From contig CAVPUV010000057.1 of the NCBI GenBank assembly GCA_963708905.1, forward strand, positions 62,001 through 126,000: 64,000 bases of DNA, read 5' to 3'. The notes under the pieces were generated by a model. That model was not told the origin of the DNA and made no database searches. It saw only the letters and a program-made list of their open reading frames with translations. This DNA is from SHZL01 sp963708905. GTDB lineage: Bacteria; Pseudomonadota; Gammaproteobacteria; Xanthomonadales; SZUA-36. The position numbers and the translations under genes were made by a program. Below are positions 42,811 through 51,876 of the stretch, one piece after another (position 1 is the stretch's first letter; each line of letters opens with the position of its first letter).

Positions 42811-44061
42811 GTGTCTCAACGTCGCATCGTCGTAACCGGTATGGGCCTGGTTTCTCCGGTCGGAAATTCCGTTGCCTGTTCCTGGGAAGCGATTTGCCGG
42901 GGCCGTAGCGGCATTGGCCCTGTCACCGAATTCGATGCTTCCCTGCTCTCTACCCGCATTGCCGGAGAAATCCGTAATCTGGATCTTTCTCCGTTTATTG
43001 AGGAAAAAGACGCCCGGCGCTACGACAAGTTTATGCACTATGGCATTGTGGCATCGATTCAAGCGATAACCGACGCTGGATTAGCCAGCGAAGACGCTGG
43101 CATCAATCCTGAGCGCGTCGGCTTTGCCATTGGCGCGGGCATTGGTGGTATTGCCACAATAGAAAATACCATGCTCCTCTATCGGGACAAGGGCCCGCGA
43201 CGGGTGTCACCGTTTTATATTCCAGGCTCCATTATTAACATGATCGGGGGCGTGGTATCCATTCGCTACGGGTTCAAGGGTCCGAATATCGCGATTGTGA
43301 CTGCCTGCACCACCGCCACGCATAACATTGGCGTGGCAGCACGCATGATTCGCTATGGCGATGCCGACGTGATGGTGGCTGGTGGCGCTGAATACGGCAC
43401 GACGCCGACCGCCATGGCGGGATTCATATCAGCCAAGGCCATGTCGACACGAAACGAAGATCCGGCAGCGGCCAGCAGGCCTTGGGACCGCGAACGCGAT
43501 GGTTTCGTGCTCGCCAATGGTGCTGGCGTGGTGGTGCTCGAAGAATTGGAGCACGCCCGCCGCAGAGGCGTCGACATCCATGCCGAGGTCGCAGGCTTTG
43601 GCATGAGTGGTGACGCCTACCACATGACCGCGCCACCAGCCGATGGCGAAGGGGCGGCGCGCTGCATGAAAATCGCTTTGGCCGACGCCCACATCAATCC
43701 GGACCAGGTGGATTACATCAACGCCCATGGAACTTCGACTCCCATGGGTGACCGCGCTGAATCTGATGCCGTAAAGGCAACACTGGGCCAGCATGCGCGC
43801 CAGGTTGTCATCAGTTCAACCAAATCCATGACCGGGCACATGCTCGGTGCGGCAGGCGGGGCAGAGGCCATCTTTACGATATTGGCGATGCGCGACAAGC
43901 TTGCTCCCCCCACCATCAATCTGGACAATCCGGGCGAGGGCTGTGACCTCGACTATGCGCCGAATCAAGCGCGGGAAATGCCCATCCAGATCGCGCTCTC
44001 CAATTCGTTTGGCTTCGGTGGCACCAACGGTACCCTCGTCCTCAGACAGTTCCAGGGTTGA
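42811..44061 (+). CDS. fabF: FabF, 3-oxoacyl-ACP synthase II
   Basis: 416 aa. Condensing enzyme for chain elongation, with Cys166 in VTACTTATHNIG, His in NAHGTSTPMGD and His in STKSMTGHMLGAAGG. GTG start at 42811 with GAGG upstream. The start region VVTGMGLVSPVGNS is conserved. It follows acpP by 101 bases with a hairpin between. The end of the gene is followed by pabB after a 78-base gap. Confidence 0.97.
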   Translation: MSQRRIVVTGMGLVSPVGNSVACSWEAICRGRSGIGPVTEFDASLLSTRIAGEIRNLDLSPFIEEKDARRYDKFMHYGIVASIQAITDAGLASEDAGINPERVGFAIGAGIGGIATIENTMLLYRDKGPRRVSPFYIPGSIINMIGGVVSIRYGFKGPNIAIVTACTTATHNIGVAARMIRYGDADVMVAGGAEYGTTPTAMAGFISAKAMSTRNEDPAAASRPWDRERDGFVLANGAGVVVLEELEHARRRGVDIHAEVAGFGMSGDAYHMTAPPADGEGAARCMKIALADAHINPDQVDYINAHGTSTPMGDRAESDAVKATLGQHARQVVISSTKSMTGHMLGAAGGAEAIFTILAMRDKLAPPTINLDNPGEGCDLDYAPNQAREMPIQIALSNSFGFGGTNGTLVLRQFQG

Positions 44062-44139
44062 CAGGTATATGAAGCCGAAGGCAACCCACGGCCTGCCCTC
44101 GCTGCCTCAAGGTTACATGCGCTGCGCGCAAATTCCCAT

Positions 44140-45576
44140 TTGGCGGCTTTTGGCCTAGATGCGCGAGTAACGTCATTGCGCGGTAGCCACTACCATTGGC
44201 TGAGCGAAGTGCCGGACATATTCGGTCTGGCCCACTCCTTTCCTGAATCGTTCCCTTTCCTGCTGGACAGCGCAGCCGGTGGTCATCTCGGCGCTCACAG
44301 CCTGTTGCTGTTCGCTGCCGCAGATCGCCTGGTGCGTCACCCCGGCGGAGAAATCGAAGGGCCCGGAGATGGAGATACGTTCTTCGATCGCCTGGAAAGC
44401 TGGTATCAGGCGGAAAGCTTTGAACAGGGCATAGCTCATACTGCCGATGGCCGGGATATTCCTTTTACCGGTGGTTGGTTCCTGTTCCTGGCTTATGAAG
44501 CGGCGGCGGAAATTGAGCACCGGCTTGACTTGCCGGTTAACGCAACCGGCCTGCCGGATGCAGTGGCCTGGCGTTGCCCTGGCGCCATCATTGTCTTTCA
44601 CGATAGTGTGGCTGATGGTGCGGCGACGCCACGCGCCCTCGTGACTGCCGAATCACCGCAGGTCTTGACGGCGATATTGCAGTTGCTGCAAAGCTCCACC
44701 GCGCCGCGCAGCCAGGAACTGCCGGCCTTGCATCGGCTGGAGGCCGAGGAACCCGAAAAATTCAAGTCGGGCGTGAGCCGGGTGCTGGAGTATTTGCGCG
44801 ATGGCGACACATTCCAGGTCAATATTTCCCGCAGCTGGACCGGCCAATTCGCTCATCCGCCAGAAGCCGCTGCGTTGTATCAATGCTTACGCCGTTCCAA
44901 TCCCGCGCCATTTGCCGGCTTGATGCGGTGGAACTCAATGGCATTACTGAGTTCTTCACCAGAGCGGCTGGTGCAAATTCGCGGCCGGAAGGTACAGACG
45001 CGACCGATTGCCGGAACCCGGCCACGCGGTCTGGATCCGACGCAGGACTTAGCTTTGTCACTGGACTTGATCGCCAATACAAAAGAGCGGGCCGAACACA
45101 TCATGCTAATTGATCTGGAGAGAAACGACCTTGGCCGGGTGTGTCGTCCAGGAACGGTCGAGGTCAATGAGTTGATGGGTATCGAAAGTTATGCGCATGT
45201 GCATCACATTGTCTCCAATATCCGCGGGGAGTTGACGCAGCAAGCCAGCCCGGTTGACGTGATCAAAGCGGTTTTTCCAGGTGGCACGATTACCGGCTGT
45301 CCGAAAGTCCGGTGCATGGAAATCATCGCTGAACTCGAACAGGAGGGCCGTGGGTTCTATACTGGTTCCATGGGTTACCTGGGATGTAATGGCAGCCTCG
45401 ACCTGAACATCCTAATCCGTACCATGCTGTTGCAGGAGCGGCAAATTACATTCCGCACCGGGGCTGGAATTGTGGCGGACTCTGATCCCGCGCGAGAGTT
45501 GCAGGAAACGCAGGACAAGGCGCGAGGACTGCTGCTGGCACTGGAATATACAGACCGGGAGGTCCGGATTGCTTGA
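44140..45576 (+). CDS. pabB: Aminodeoxychorismate synthase component I
   Basis: 478 aa. It makes 4-amino-4-deoxychorismate for folate, with PabA. Motifs: FQVNISRSWTGQF, PIAGTRPRG, LIDLERNDLGRVCRPG, FPGGTITGCPKVRCMEII and YTGSMGYLGCNGSLDLNILI. E. coli PabB has PIKGT with a catalytic lysine; here it is alanine, as in anthranilate synthase, so the mechanism or the substrate deserves attention. The start is weak: TTG at 44140 without a Shine-Dalgarno sequence, no ATG or GTG in frame nearby, TTG at 44176 also possible. The next gene is pabC, which supports PabB over TrpE. Confidence 0.85.
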   Translation: MAAFGLDARVTSLRGSHYHWLSEVPDIFGLAHSFPESFPFLLDSAAGGHLGAHSLLLFAAADRLVRHPGGEIEGPGDGDTFFDRLESWYQAESFEQGIAHTADGRDIPFTGGWFLFLAYEAAAEIEHRLDLPVNATGLPDAVAWRCPGAIIVFHDSVADGAATPRALVTAESPQVLTAILQLLQSSTAPRSQELPALHRLEAEEPEKFKSGVSRVLEYLRDGDTFQVNISRSWTGQFAHPPEAAALYQCLRRSNPAPFAGLMRWNSMALLSSSPERLVQIRGRKVQTRPIAGTRPRGLDPTQDLALSLDLIANTKERAEHIMLIDLERNDLGRVCRPGTVEVNELMGIESYAHVHHIVSNIRGELTQQASPVDVIKAVFPGGTITGCPKVRCMEIIAELEQEGRGFYTGSMGYLGCNGSLDLNILIRTMLLQERQITFRTGAGIVADSDPARELQETQDKARGLLLALEYTDREVRIA

Positions 45577-46372
45577 TTGTCTGGTAAACGGCGAGATCTC
45601 AGCACATGTTGCGGCGGGCGATCGCGGATTGCATTATGGTGATGGGGTGTTCGAGACCCTGATGGTAGCGCACGGGCTGCCACGCTTTTGGCAGTTGCAC
45701 ATGGACCGGCTGGCGACCGGATGCGCGACTCTGGGTTTGCAGCAAACACCGCAGAACGTGCTGTTGCGCGAAGTCCAGACCGTCAGTGCGGGTCATCAGA
45801 CTTGCGTGGTCAAGATCATTATCACTCGTGGGGAGGCCGCTCGCGGTTATGCCCCGGCGGTTGCAACCGGGGCTTGCCGGGTGGTCACCGCTTATCCCGT
45901 GCCTGCGGACTTTGGCTCAGATGTTGCGCAAGGCATCCGGGCACGTATCTGTGACTTGCGTCTGGGCATACAGCCCGCGTTGGCGGGTATCAAGCATCTG
46001 AATCGCCTGGAGCAGGTGCTCGCTCGTGCCGAGTGGACCGATCCTATGGTGCAGGAAGGGATACTGCTCGACAGCGAAGATCACGTCATCAGTGGTATTT
46101 CAGGCAATATCTTCCTGGTCAGCGGGGAGCGCTTGCTCACGCCAAGAATGGATCGCTGTGGCGTTTGCGGCGTGGTGCGAGCGGCTATCCTGCTGGCGTT
46201 CAAACCACGTTGCGAACAACGCAGAATCACATTGGACATGTTGCCGGAAGCCGACGAAGTATTCGTCTGCAATGCGGTGCGCGGTATCCTGCCGATCAGC
46301 AGGATAGGTCACTGGGAGTATGGCGCCGGGCCCGTCACGCGCGAAATCCAGGAGTGGATGCAGCAGCAATGA
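45569..46372 (+). CDS. pabC: Aminodeoxychorismate lyase
   Basis: About 267 aa PLP enzyme of fold type IV. LHYGDGVFETLMV, the PLP lysine in LAGIKHLNRLEQVLA, and GISGNIFLVSG are typical. It releases 4-aminobenzoate and pyruvate. Translation starts at a TTG, 8 bases inside the end of pabB, with a strong GGGAGG 7 bases upstream; the first residues (LDCLVNGE) match the family. It overlaps mltG by 4 bases. It belongs to the pabB-pabC-mltG-tmk-holB run. Confidence 0.93.
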   Translation: MLDCLVNGEISAHVAAGDRGLHYGDGVFETLMVAHGLPRFWQLHMDRLATGCATLGLQQTPQNVLLREVQTVSAGHQTCVVKIIITRGEAARGYAPAVATGACRVVTAYPVPADFGSDVAQGIRARICDLRLGIQPALAGIKHLNRLEQVLARAEWTDPMVQEGILLDSEDHVISGISGNIFLVSGERLLTPRMDRCGVCGVVRAAILLAFKPRCEQRRITLDMLPEADEVFVCNAVRGILPISRIGHWEYGAGPVTREIQEWMQQQ

Positions 46373-47382
46373 GCGCATCCGGCTTGAAAAAGGCTGCTGG
46401 TGTGGCGGCATTCCTCGTGCTGCTGCTGGCGGCATTCAGCTGGTGTGGGTGGCAGCGATACCAGCAATTTCTTCGTCAGCCCCTGACGGTAGCGCCCGGC
46501 GGCTCCGTGCTCAATGTAGATCCCGGGATGTCGGGCAGGGCAGTGATTGCCCGACTGGCCGAGCTCCGGCTCAGTGAAAATATTTGGCAATGGCGCTTAT
46601 TGCTGCGACTGGATCCCATCGTATTCAAAGCCGGCGAATACCAGTTGGAACCAGGAATCAGGCCGCAGGGTCTGCTGCAAAAGCTGGATCGCGGGGATGT
46701 TATCCGTTACCGCTTTACCATCGTGGAAGGCTGGACTTATAGACAGTTGCTCTATGCATTACAAGCCGACCCGGTTCTGGGTCCGGGTTTGAAGACCCTC
46801 ATGAGTGAAGAGGCATGGCAAGGCCCGGCTAACGGGCAGGATCTGCTCGAGGGTGCTTATTTGCCGGAAACCTACGTTTTTACCCGCAATGAGAATGCAC
46901 TGGATGTTCTCGCGCAAGCAGCACGTGCGATGCAGTCAGCCCTGGCTGAGGCCTGGGCCAGACGCACAGATGATCACCCGGCACGAACGCCCTATGAATT
47001 GTTGATCCTGGCCTCCATCATTGAGAAAGAGACGGCACGGGATGAGGAAAGAGCCCAGATCAGCGGTGTTTTTGTGCGGCGGCTAAAGATCGGTATGCGT
47101 TTGCAGACGGACCCAACAGTCATTTACGGTCTTGGCGACACTTTCGACGGCGATATTCGGCGCCGCGATTTGGGTGCCGATACGCCCTACAATACCTATA
47201 CTCGAATCGGCCTGCCGCCAACGCCCATCGCCATGCCCAGACGGGCATCACTTCTGGCGGCGGCGCAACCTGCGGCCGGCTCGGCCTTGTATTTCGTTGC
47301 TGACGGGAAAGGTGGGCATACCTTCTCGGACTCGCTGGAGCAGCACCAGCTCGCGGTAGAGAGGCTGCTGGATAAAAAATGA
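46369..47382 (+). CDS. mltG: MltG, endolytic murein transglycosylase
   Basis: 337 aa. A single N-terminal membrane helix (AAGVAAFLVLLLAAFSWCGW) is followed by a LysM-like subdomain and the YceG domain. The catalytic glutamate is in ASIIEKETARDEE; LQTDPTVIYGLG and SPYNTY-like TPYNTYTRIGLPPTPIA are family motifs. It cleaves nascent glycan strands and so terminates them. ATG overlaps the pabC stop; its own stop overlaps the tmk ATG. Standard context. Confidence 0.96.
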   Translation: MSASGLKKAAGVAAFLVLLLAAFSWCGWQRYQQFLRQPLTVAPGGSVLNVDPGMSGRAVIARLAELRLSENIWQWRLLLRLDPIVFKAGEYQLEPGIRPQGLLQKLDRGDVIRYRFTIVEGWTYRQLLYALQADPVLGPGLKTLMSEEAWQGPANGQDLLEGAYLPETYVFTRNENALDVLAQAARAMQSALAEAWARRTDDHPARTPYELLILASIIEKETARDEERAQISGVFVRRLKIGMRLQTDPTVIYGLGDTFDGDIRRRDLGADTPYNTYTRIGLPPTPIAMPRRASLLAAAQPAAGSALYFVADGKGGHTFSDSLEQHQLAVERLLDKK

Positions 47383-48008
47383 AACACAGAGGGTGGTTTA
47401 TAACCTTTGAAGGTGGCGAGGGAGCGGGCAAGAGCACCATGATCGAACGCACGCACCAATGGCTGCTCGATCATGGACACGCGGTGGTCAACACCCGCGA
47501 GCCGGGAGGAACGGTTTTGGCCGAACAGATCAGAGCCATCGTGCTGGACCAGGGAAACTCGGCGCTTTGCGCTACAGCTGAACTCTTGCTGGTATTTGCT
47601 TCGCGAGCACAACATCTTGCCGAACTGATTCGTCCTGCATTGGCGCAGGGTTCGACAGTACTGTGCGATCGCTTTACCGATGCTACCTGGGCGTATCAGG
47701 GTGGCGGCCGTGGTATGCCGGCGGATCTGATCGCCACGCTGGAGAACGCCGTGCATGGCGATCTGCAGCCAGATCTCACGCTGTTGCTCGATCTGCCCGT
47801 GCTGTTGGGACTGGAGCGGGTTTCCAACCGCGGCAAGGTGGATCGCATCGAGCAGGAATCTGTGGCTTTTTTTGACCGGGTTCGACAGACCTACCTGCGC
47901 AGGGCAGCAAGCGCATCGGAACGTTTCGTCGTGATAGACGCTTCTGTTGACGAGCAAGCTGTTTGGCAGCAGCTTGAGCGAATATTGCAACAAAGAGTGT
48001 CACGGTGA
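47379..48008 (+). CDS. tmk: Thymidylate kinase
   Basis: 209 aa. P-loop FEGGEGAGKSTMIE; the DR(Y/F) motif in LCDRFTDATWAYQGGGRG; a lid segment ERVSNRGKVDRIEQE with arginine. It phosphorylates dTMP to dTDP. 4-base overlaps with mltG upstream (ATGA) and holB downstream (GTGA) indicate translational coupling. Full length, with no odd features. Confidence 0.97.
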   Translation: MKHRGWFITFEGGEGAGKSTMIERTHQWLLDHGHAVVNTREPGGTVLAEQIRAIVLDQGNSALCATAELLLVFASRAQHLAELIRPALAQGSTVLCDRFTDATWAYQGGGRGMPADLIATLENAVHGDLQPDLTLLLDLPVLLGLERVSNRGKVDRIEQESVAFFDRVRQTYLRRAASASERFVVIDASVDEQAVWQQLERILQQRVSR

Positions 48009-48991
48009 CTTACCCCTGGCTCGAAGAGGCATGGCGGGAGTTTGTGCAGCGTCTCAATAGCAGCCGCCTGGCGCATGCCTGCTTGCTTGCCGGGCCGCAG
48101 GGGCTGGGCAAACTCGAGCTTGCGATGCAGATGGCTGTCACCATGCTGTGCCAGCAACAGGAGCATCAGGCATGCGGCGTCTGCCGTTCGTGTCAGTTAT
48201 TCGCCAGCGGTGCTCATCCGGACTTTCGTCTGCTGACTTTTGAGATCAATACCAAGACAGACAAAATGCGAACCGAACTGGTCATCGATCAGGTGCGGGA
48301 GCTGAACGCTTTCATGCAGCTCACCCACAGCATCAGTCCACGCAAAGTTGCCCTGATACATCCGGCAGAGGCCATGAATCGCAATACTGCCAATGCCTTG
48401 CTTAAGACACTTGAAGAGCCGCCCGGCAGTGCCGTGCTGGTGCTGGTTGCGCATGACCCATCCCGGCTTCCCGCCACCATCCGCAGCCGGTGCCAGACCA
48501 TTCATGTGCGCCTGCCGGACGAGAAACTTGCGTTGGACTGGCTGGTGAATTCGATGAGCACAGATGCGGCAACGGCTGCAATCGCCTTGCGGGCGTCCGC
48601 GGGAAGCCCGCTGCTGGCACAGCAAATGCTGTTGCATGGGGGCACGGAGCAATTTCGTACCGTTACCCAACAACTTATCCGTATCCAGGCGGATGCGGCT
48701 GTAGTGGGTGAAGTCGTGGACAATTGGTCCGAGCTGGACCAGGAGTGTTTGTGGAATTGGCTGTCGCTGATTACAGCGCAACGCTTGCGCAACTGCTTCA
48801 GCCTGCCTGGCCACGCAGAAGCAATGGTTGAAGGATTGGAAAGGGATGCAGGCATGCGGCAGCATGCCGGGCGGATTTCTTTGTTGCAGTCACTGGCCGA
48901 TCGCAACAGACGTGCGCTTGCAACGTCATTGCGCAAAGACTTACTTCTGCGTGATTGGCTGATACAATGGTCCCGTTTGACCAGTTCGTGA
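48005..48991 (+). CDS. holB: DNA polymerase III delta' subunit
   Basis: 328 aa clamp-loader AAA+ protein. P-loop-like GPQGLGKLELAMQMA, zinc cysteines ending in CGVCRSCQLF, and sensor/SRC-like RLPATIRSRCQTIHV. The delta' subunit acts as the stator of the clamp loader. GTG start at 48005 overlapping the tmk stop. The C-terminal helical domain is less conserved, as is usual. It precedes pilZ by 36 bases. Confidence 0.95.
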   Translation: MTYPWLEEAWREFVQRLNSSRLAHACLLAGPQGLGKLELAMQMAVTMLCQQQEHQACGVCRSCQLFASGAHPDFRLLTFEINTKTDKMRTELVIDQVRELNAFMQLTHSISPRKVALIHPAEAMNRNTANALLKTLEEPPGSAVLVLVAHDPSRLPATIRSRCQTIHVRLPDEKLALDWLVNSMSTDAATAAIALRASAGSPLLAQQMLLHGGTEQFRTVTQQLIRIQADAAVVGEVVDNWSELDQECLWNWLSLITAQRLRNCFSLPGHAEAMVEGLERDAGMRQHAGRISLLQSLADRNRRALATSLRKDLLLRDWLIQWSRLTSS

Positions 48992-49027
48992 GTCGCACGC
49001 AGAGAAAGCTCAAGGAAAGTTCGAGGT

Positions 49028-49369
49028 ATGGCGCAACAAGGAATCTTGTCTCTATCTATTAAGGACAAACAGGCCCTGTACCGTTCTTACATGCCGTTTG
49101 TGCAGGGCGGTGGCCTTTTCGTTCCCAGCAACAAGCAGTTTCAGCTGGGAGACGAGGTATTCCTTTTGCTCACCGTAATGGAGTTGGAGGAAAGGCTGCC
49201 CATCCCGGGCAAAGTAGTATGGATAACGCCTCAGGGCGCTGCTGGCAACCGTAAAGCCGGAATTGGTGTGCAATTCGCTGAAACCCAGGATGGCTCCCAT
49301 GCGCGCACAGTTATCGAAACACACCTGGCAACAATGTTAAAGAGTGGCCTCAGCACATTCACCATGTAG
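49028..49369 (+). CDS. pilZ: PilZ, type IV pilus assembly protein
   Basis: 113 aa single PilZ domain: LSLSIKDKQALYRSYMPFVQ, GGGLFVPSNKQFQLGDEVFL, LPIPGKVVWITPQ and GIGVQFAE. This short type, next to holB, is the canonical PilZ that supports type IV pilus biogenesis and lacks the RxxxR motif for c-di-GMP binding. The gene is preceded by GGAAAGTTCGAGGT with GAGG close to the ATG. Converges on the aminotransferase gene with 26 bases between. Confidence 0.93.
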   Translation: MAQQGILSLSIKDKQALYRSYMPFVQGGGLFVPSNKQFQLGDEVFLLLTVMELEERLPIPGKVVWITPQGAAGNRKAGIGVQFAETQDGSHARTVIETHLATMLKSGLSTFTM

Positions 49370-49395
49370 AACCTGTCCTGGAGCCAGGCCAGACC

Positions 49396-50559
49396 CTAAG
49401 AAAGTACCTGCCTGATTACCCTGAAAACTTCGTCGACTTCTTCTGGCCCTTGATAAAAATGAGGTGACAGGCGGACGGCGTTGTCTCTTAGTGCGCAGCT
49501 GACGTGATGATGATTCAGGGCGCGCTGCACCGAGGCTGCGGATGTCTTTTCGGGACGGAATGTCACGATACCCGATCTGCGCCCGGGCTCCGGGTCGCTG
49601 AGCAGGTGGACTCCGGGCATGGTCTGCAAATGCCGCAACATAAACGCCGTGTTGTCCTGTACGCACCGTTCGATTTTTTCCATGCCCGTTGCCAGCAGCA
49701 ATTCCAATGAGGCCTTGAAAGCGACCTGCCCCAGCGAGTTTGGACTGCCCGCTTCAAACCTGCGCGCCGAGGCGGAGGGTATCCAGTCCTGGCGCGCAAA
49801 ACCCCAGGGATTATCGAACATGTGCCAACCTTGCTGCCGCAAACGCAACAGCGGGCGCGCTTCCTCATGGCTGTAAAACACGGCTATTCCTTCCGGGCCC
49901 AACAGCCATTTGTGGGCGTCTGCGGCAAGAAAGCTGATGTGGCAGGACCTCACATCCAGGCGCAGGGCACCCAATTGCTGGATGGCATCGACAAAAAACA
50001 GGATGCCGCGGGCACGGCAGGCAGCCCCCAGCGCCTGCAAATCCAGGCGGAATCCATCGCTCCATTGCACCGAGCTGACCGCCAGCAGGCGGGTGCGTTC
50101 ATCCATGGCTTCAATAAGGGCCGACTCGGCGCTGCTGGCGGCACGTATATCGATTTCACGTACTTCCACGCCGCGATCGCGTTGCGCCAGCCAGGGCAGG
50201 CGGTTGGAGGAAAATTCCCCCTGCGGCAGCACCACGTTCTCGCCCGCTTTCCAGTCCAAGCCCCAGGCCACGGTGCAAATGCCTTCGGTGGTATTCTTCA
50301 ATAAAGCAATATCGTTCTTCGAATCAGCCCCGATCAATTGGGCCAGGCATTCACGCAGACTATGCTCCAGAGCAATCCATTGCGCGTATTGCGCGGGACC
50401 CTGCTGCGCATTTTCCTGCGCGAATTGACGTACCGCCTCGGCGGAGCAGACGGGCCAGGGCGCGATGGCGGCATGGTTGAAATAAAGACCCTTATCGCGG
50501 CTGGGAAACTGCGCCCGCAGCTGTCCGTTTTGAAGTTCGGCGCCTTGCTGAGTATCCAT
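49396..50559 (-). CDS. Class V aminotransferase family PLP enzyme (cysteine desulfurase-like)
   Basis: 387 aa. The N-terminus has YFNHAAIAPWP; the PLP lysine is in FLAADAHKWLLGPEGIAVFY, preceded by the aspartate in FFVDAIQQLG. The fold and length match the selenocysteine lyase/isopenicillin-N-epimerase group. The ATG at 50559 gives the family N-terminus; longer in-frame starts reach the divergent dinB. Substrate cannot be called. It has no sulfur-transfer partner nearby, which argues against a role as IscS or SufS. Confidence 0.82.
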   Translation of the reverse strand: MDTQQGAELQNGQLRAQFPSRDKGLYFNHAAIAPWPVCSAEAVRQFAQENAQQGPAQYAQWIALEHSLRECLAQLIGADSKNDIALLKNTTEGICTVAWGLDWKAGENVVLPQGEFSSNRLPWLAQRDRGVEVREIDIRAASSAESALIEAMDERTRLLAVSSVQWSDGFRLDLQALGAACRARGILFFVDAIQQLGALRLDVRSCHISFLAADAHKWLLGPEGIAVFYSHEEARPLLRLRQQGWHMFDNPWGFARQDWIPSASARRFEAGSPNSLGQVAFKASLELLLATGMEKIERCVQDNTAFMLRHLQTMPGVHLLSDPEPGRRSGIVTFRPEKTSAASVQRALNHHHVSCALRDNAVRLSPHFYQGPEEVDEVFRVIRQVLS

Positions 50560-50614
50560 GTAGATATAATGACTACCTGGCTCCTTGCTGGCAAACCTAA
50601 AATACCGCAACGAC

Positions 50615-51829
50615 ATGAACACCTCACCACAGCGCGCCATACTGCACGTCGATATGGACGCGTTTTATGCTGCGGTGGAGACCCTGGACAACCCCGCATT
50701 AAAGGACCAGGCGGTCATCGTTGGCGGGCTTGGACCGCGTGGTGTGGTGGCCACGGCGAATTATGCAGCACGCCTTTCCGGGGTGCACTCAGCCATGCCC
50801 ATGAACCAGGCGCGCCGCCTGTGTCCCAATGCTCAATTTCTACAGCCGCGAATGGAGCGTTACAGGCAGGTCTCGGCAGAGGTCTTCAAGCTGTTCCGCG
50901 GCATAACACCCATGGTCGAGGGTTTGTCCCTGGATGAGGCGTTTCTCGACGTAACCGCCAGCCTGAAGTTGTTTGGTCATGCCCGGGACGTTGCCCGTCG
51001 CATCAAAGCCGGCATTCAGCAGGAAATTGGATTGACGGCATCTGTTGGCGTCGCGCATAACAAGTTTTTGGCCAAGCTGGCCTCCGACCTGCAAAAGCCC
51101 GACGGCCTGGTCTGTGTGCCAGCGGACAAGGTTCATGAGTTCCTTGATCCGATGCCTTTAAGCCGTTTGTGGGGTATTGGCCCGCGCACCGCACCCAGGT
51201 TGCGTGCCTTGGGCATCCTGACTTTCGGCCAGCTACGTCGCGTTGATACTGCTGTTCTACGACCCATACTGGGCAATCGTGCGGAACATTTTCGTCGACT
51301 GGCTGCGGGAGAAGATGACCGGGAAGTTGTTTCAGTCAGTCCGGACAAATCGATCAGCCACGAAATTACCTTTGATCAGGACCTGCTCGAGCACGACCAG
51401 CTATTGGCTGAGTTACAAGTGCTTACCGAGGCGGTGGCCCGACGGCTGCGCCAACGGCAACTCATCGCCCAGACCGTGGTGGTCAAAATCCGCGACCCTG
51501 CTTTCAACACCGTGACACGCAGCCGCAGCATGCATGCCGGGTCAAACAACACCATGACCCTGTACCGGATGGCGCGTGCATTATTTGAAGCCTGGCGCAC
51601 GGCCAACCACAGCACTCCGGTGCGCTTGCTGGGGATGGGAGTCAGCGCTCTCGAACAACGATCTGGAGATGCGCGAACCAGCGGTACGACCAGCGGGAAT
51701 CAGCTGGATGGCGGCAAAGAGCAACGGCTGGACCAGGTGCTCGATTCGATCAATACACGCTATGGTGACAGCCGCATTGTGCACGGACTGACGCTGCTTC
51801 GGCGACGCGATAAGTCGCCGGAATCCTGA
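50615..51829 (+). CDS. dinB: DNA polymerase IV
   Basis: 404 aa Y-family polymerase with all catalytic carboxylates: HVDMDAFYAAVE (first Asp) and SLDEAFLDVT (Asp-Glu pair), then SVGVAHNKFLAKLASDLQKP and the little-finger domain. The C-terminus is extended by about 50 residues relative to E. coli and lacks an obvious beta-clamp motif; the end is rich in charged residues. No SOS box was found in the 60 bases between it and the divergent aminotransferase gene, unlike in E. coli. Confidence 0.95.
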   Translation: MNTSPQRAILHVDMDAFYAAVETLDNPALKDQAVIVGGLGPRGVVATANYAARLSGVHSAMPMNQARRLCPNAQFLQPRMERYRQVSAEVFKLFRGITPMVEGLSLDEAFLDVTASLKLFGHARDVARRIKAGIQQEIGLTASVGVAHNKFLAKLASDLQKPDGLVCVPADKVHEFLDPMPLSRLWGIGPRTAPRLRALGILTFGQLRRVDTAVLRPILGNRAEHFRRLAAGEDDREVVSVSPDKSISHEITFDQDLLEHDQLLAELQVLTEAVARRLRQRQLIAQTVVVKIRDPAFNTVTRSRSMHAGSNNTMTLYRMARALFEAWRTANHSTPVRLLGMGVSALEQRSGDARTSGTTSGNQLDGGKEQRLDQVLDSINTRYGDSRIVHGLTLLRRRDKSPES

Positions 51830-51876
51830 ACACAATAATGGCGCTTCTCGAAGGTCTTGCCATTGCCGGCTTGCGG

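Noticed and set aside
44070..44158. Small forward ORF of 29 codons between fabF and pabB
   Set aside because: No Shine-Dalgarno sequence or conservation could be judged; more probably part of the pabB leader.
50560..50614. LexA box in the dinB promoter
   Set aside because: No CTGT-N8-ACAG pattern or close variant was found in the short space between dinB and the divergent aminotransferase gene.
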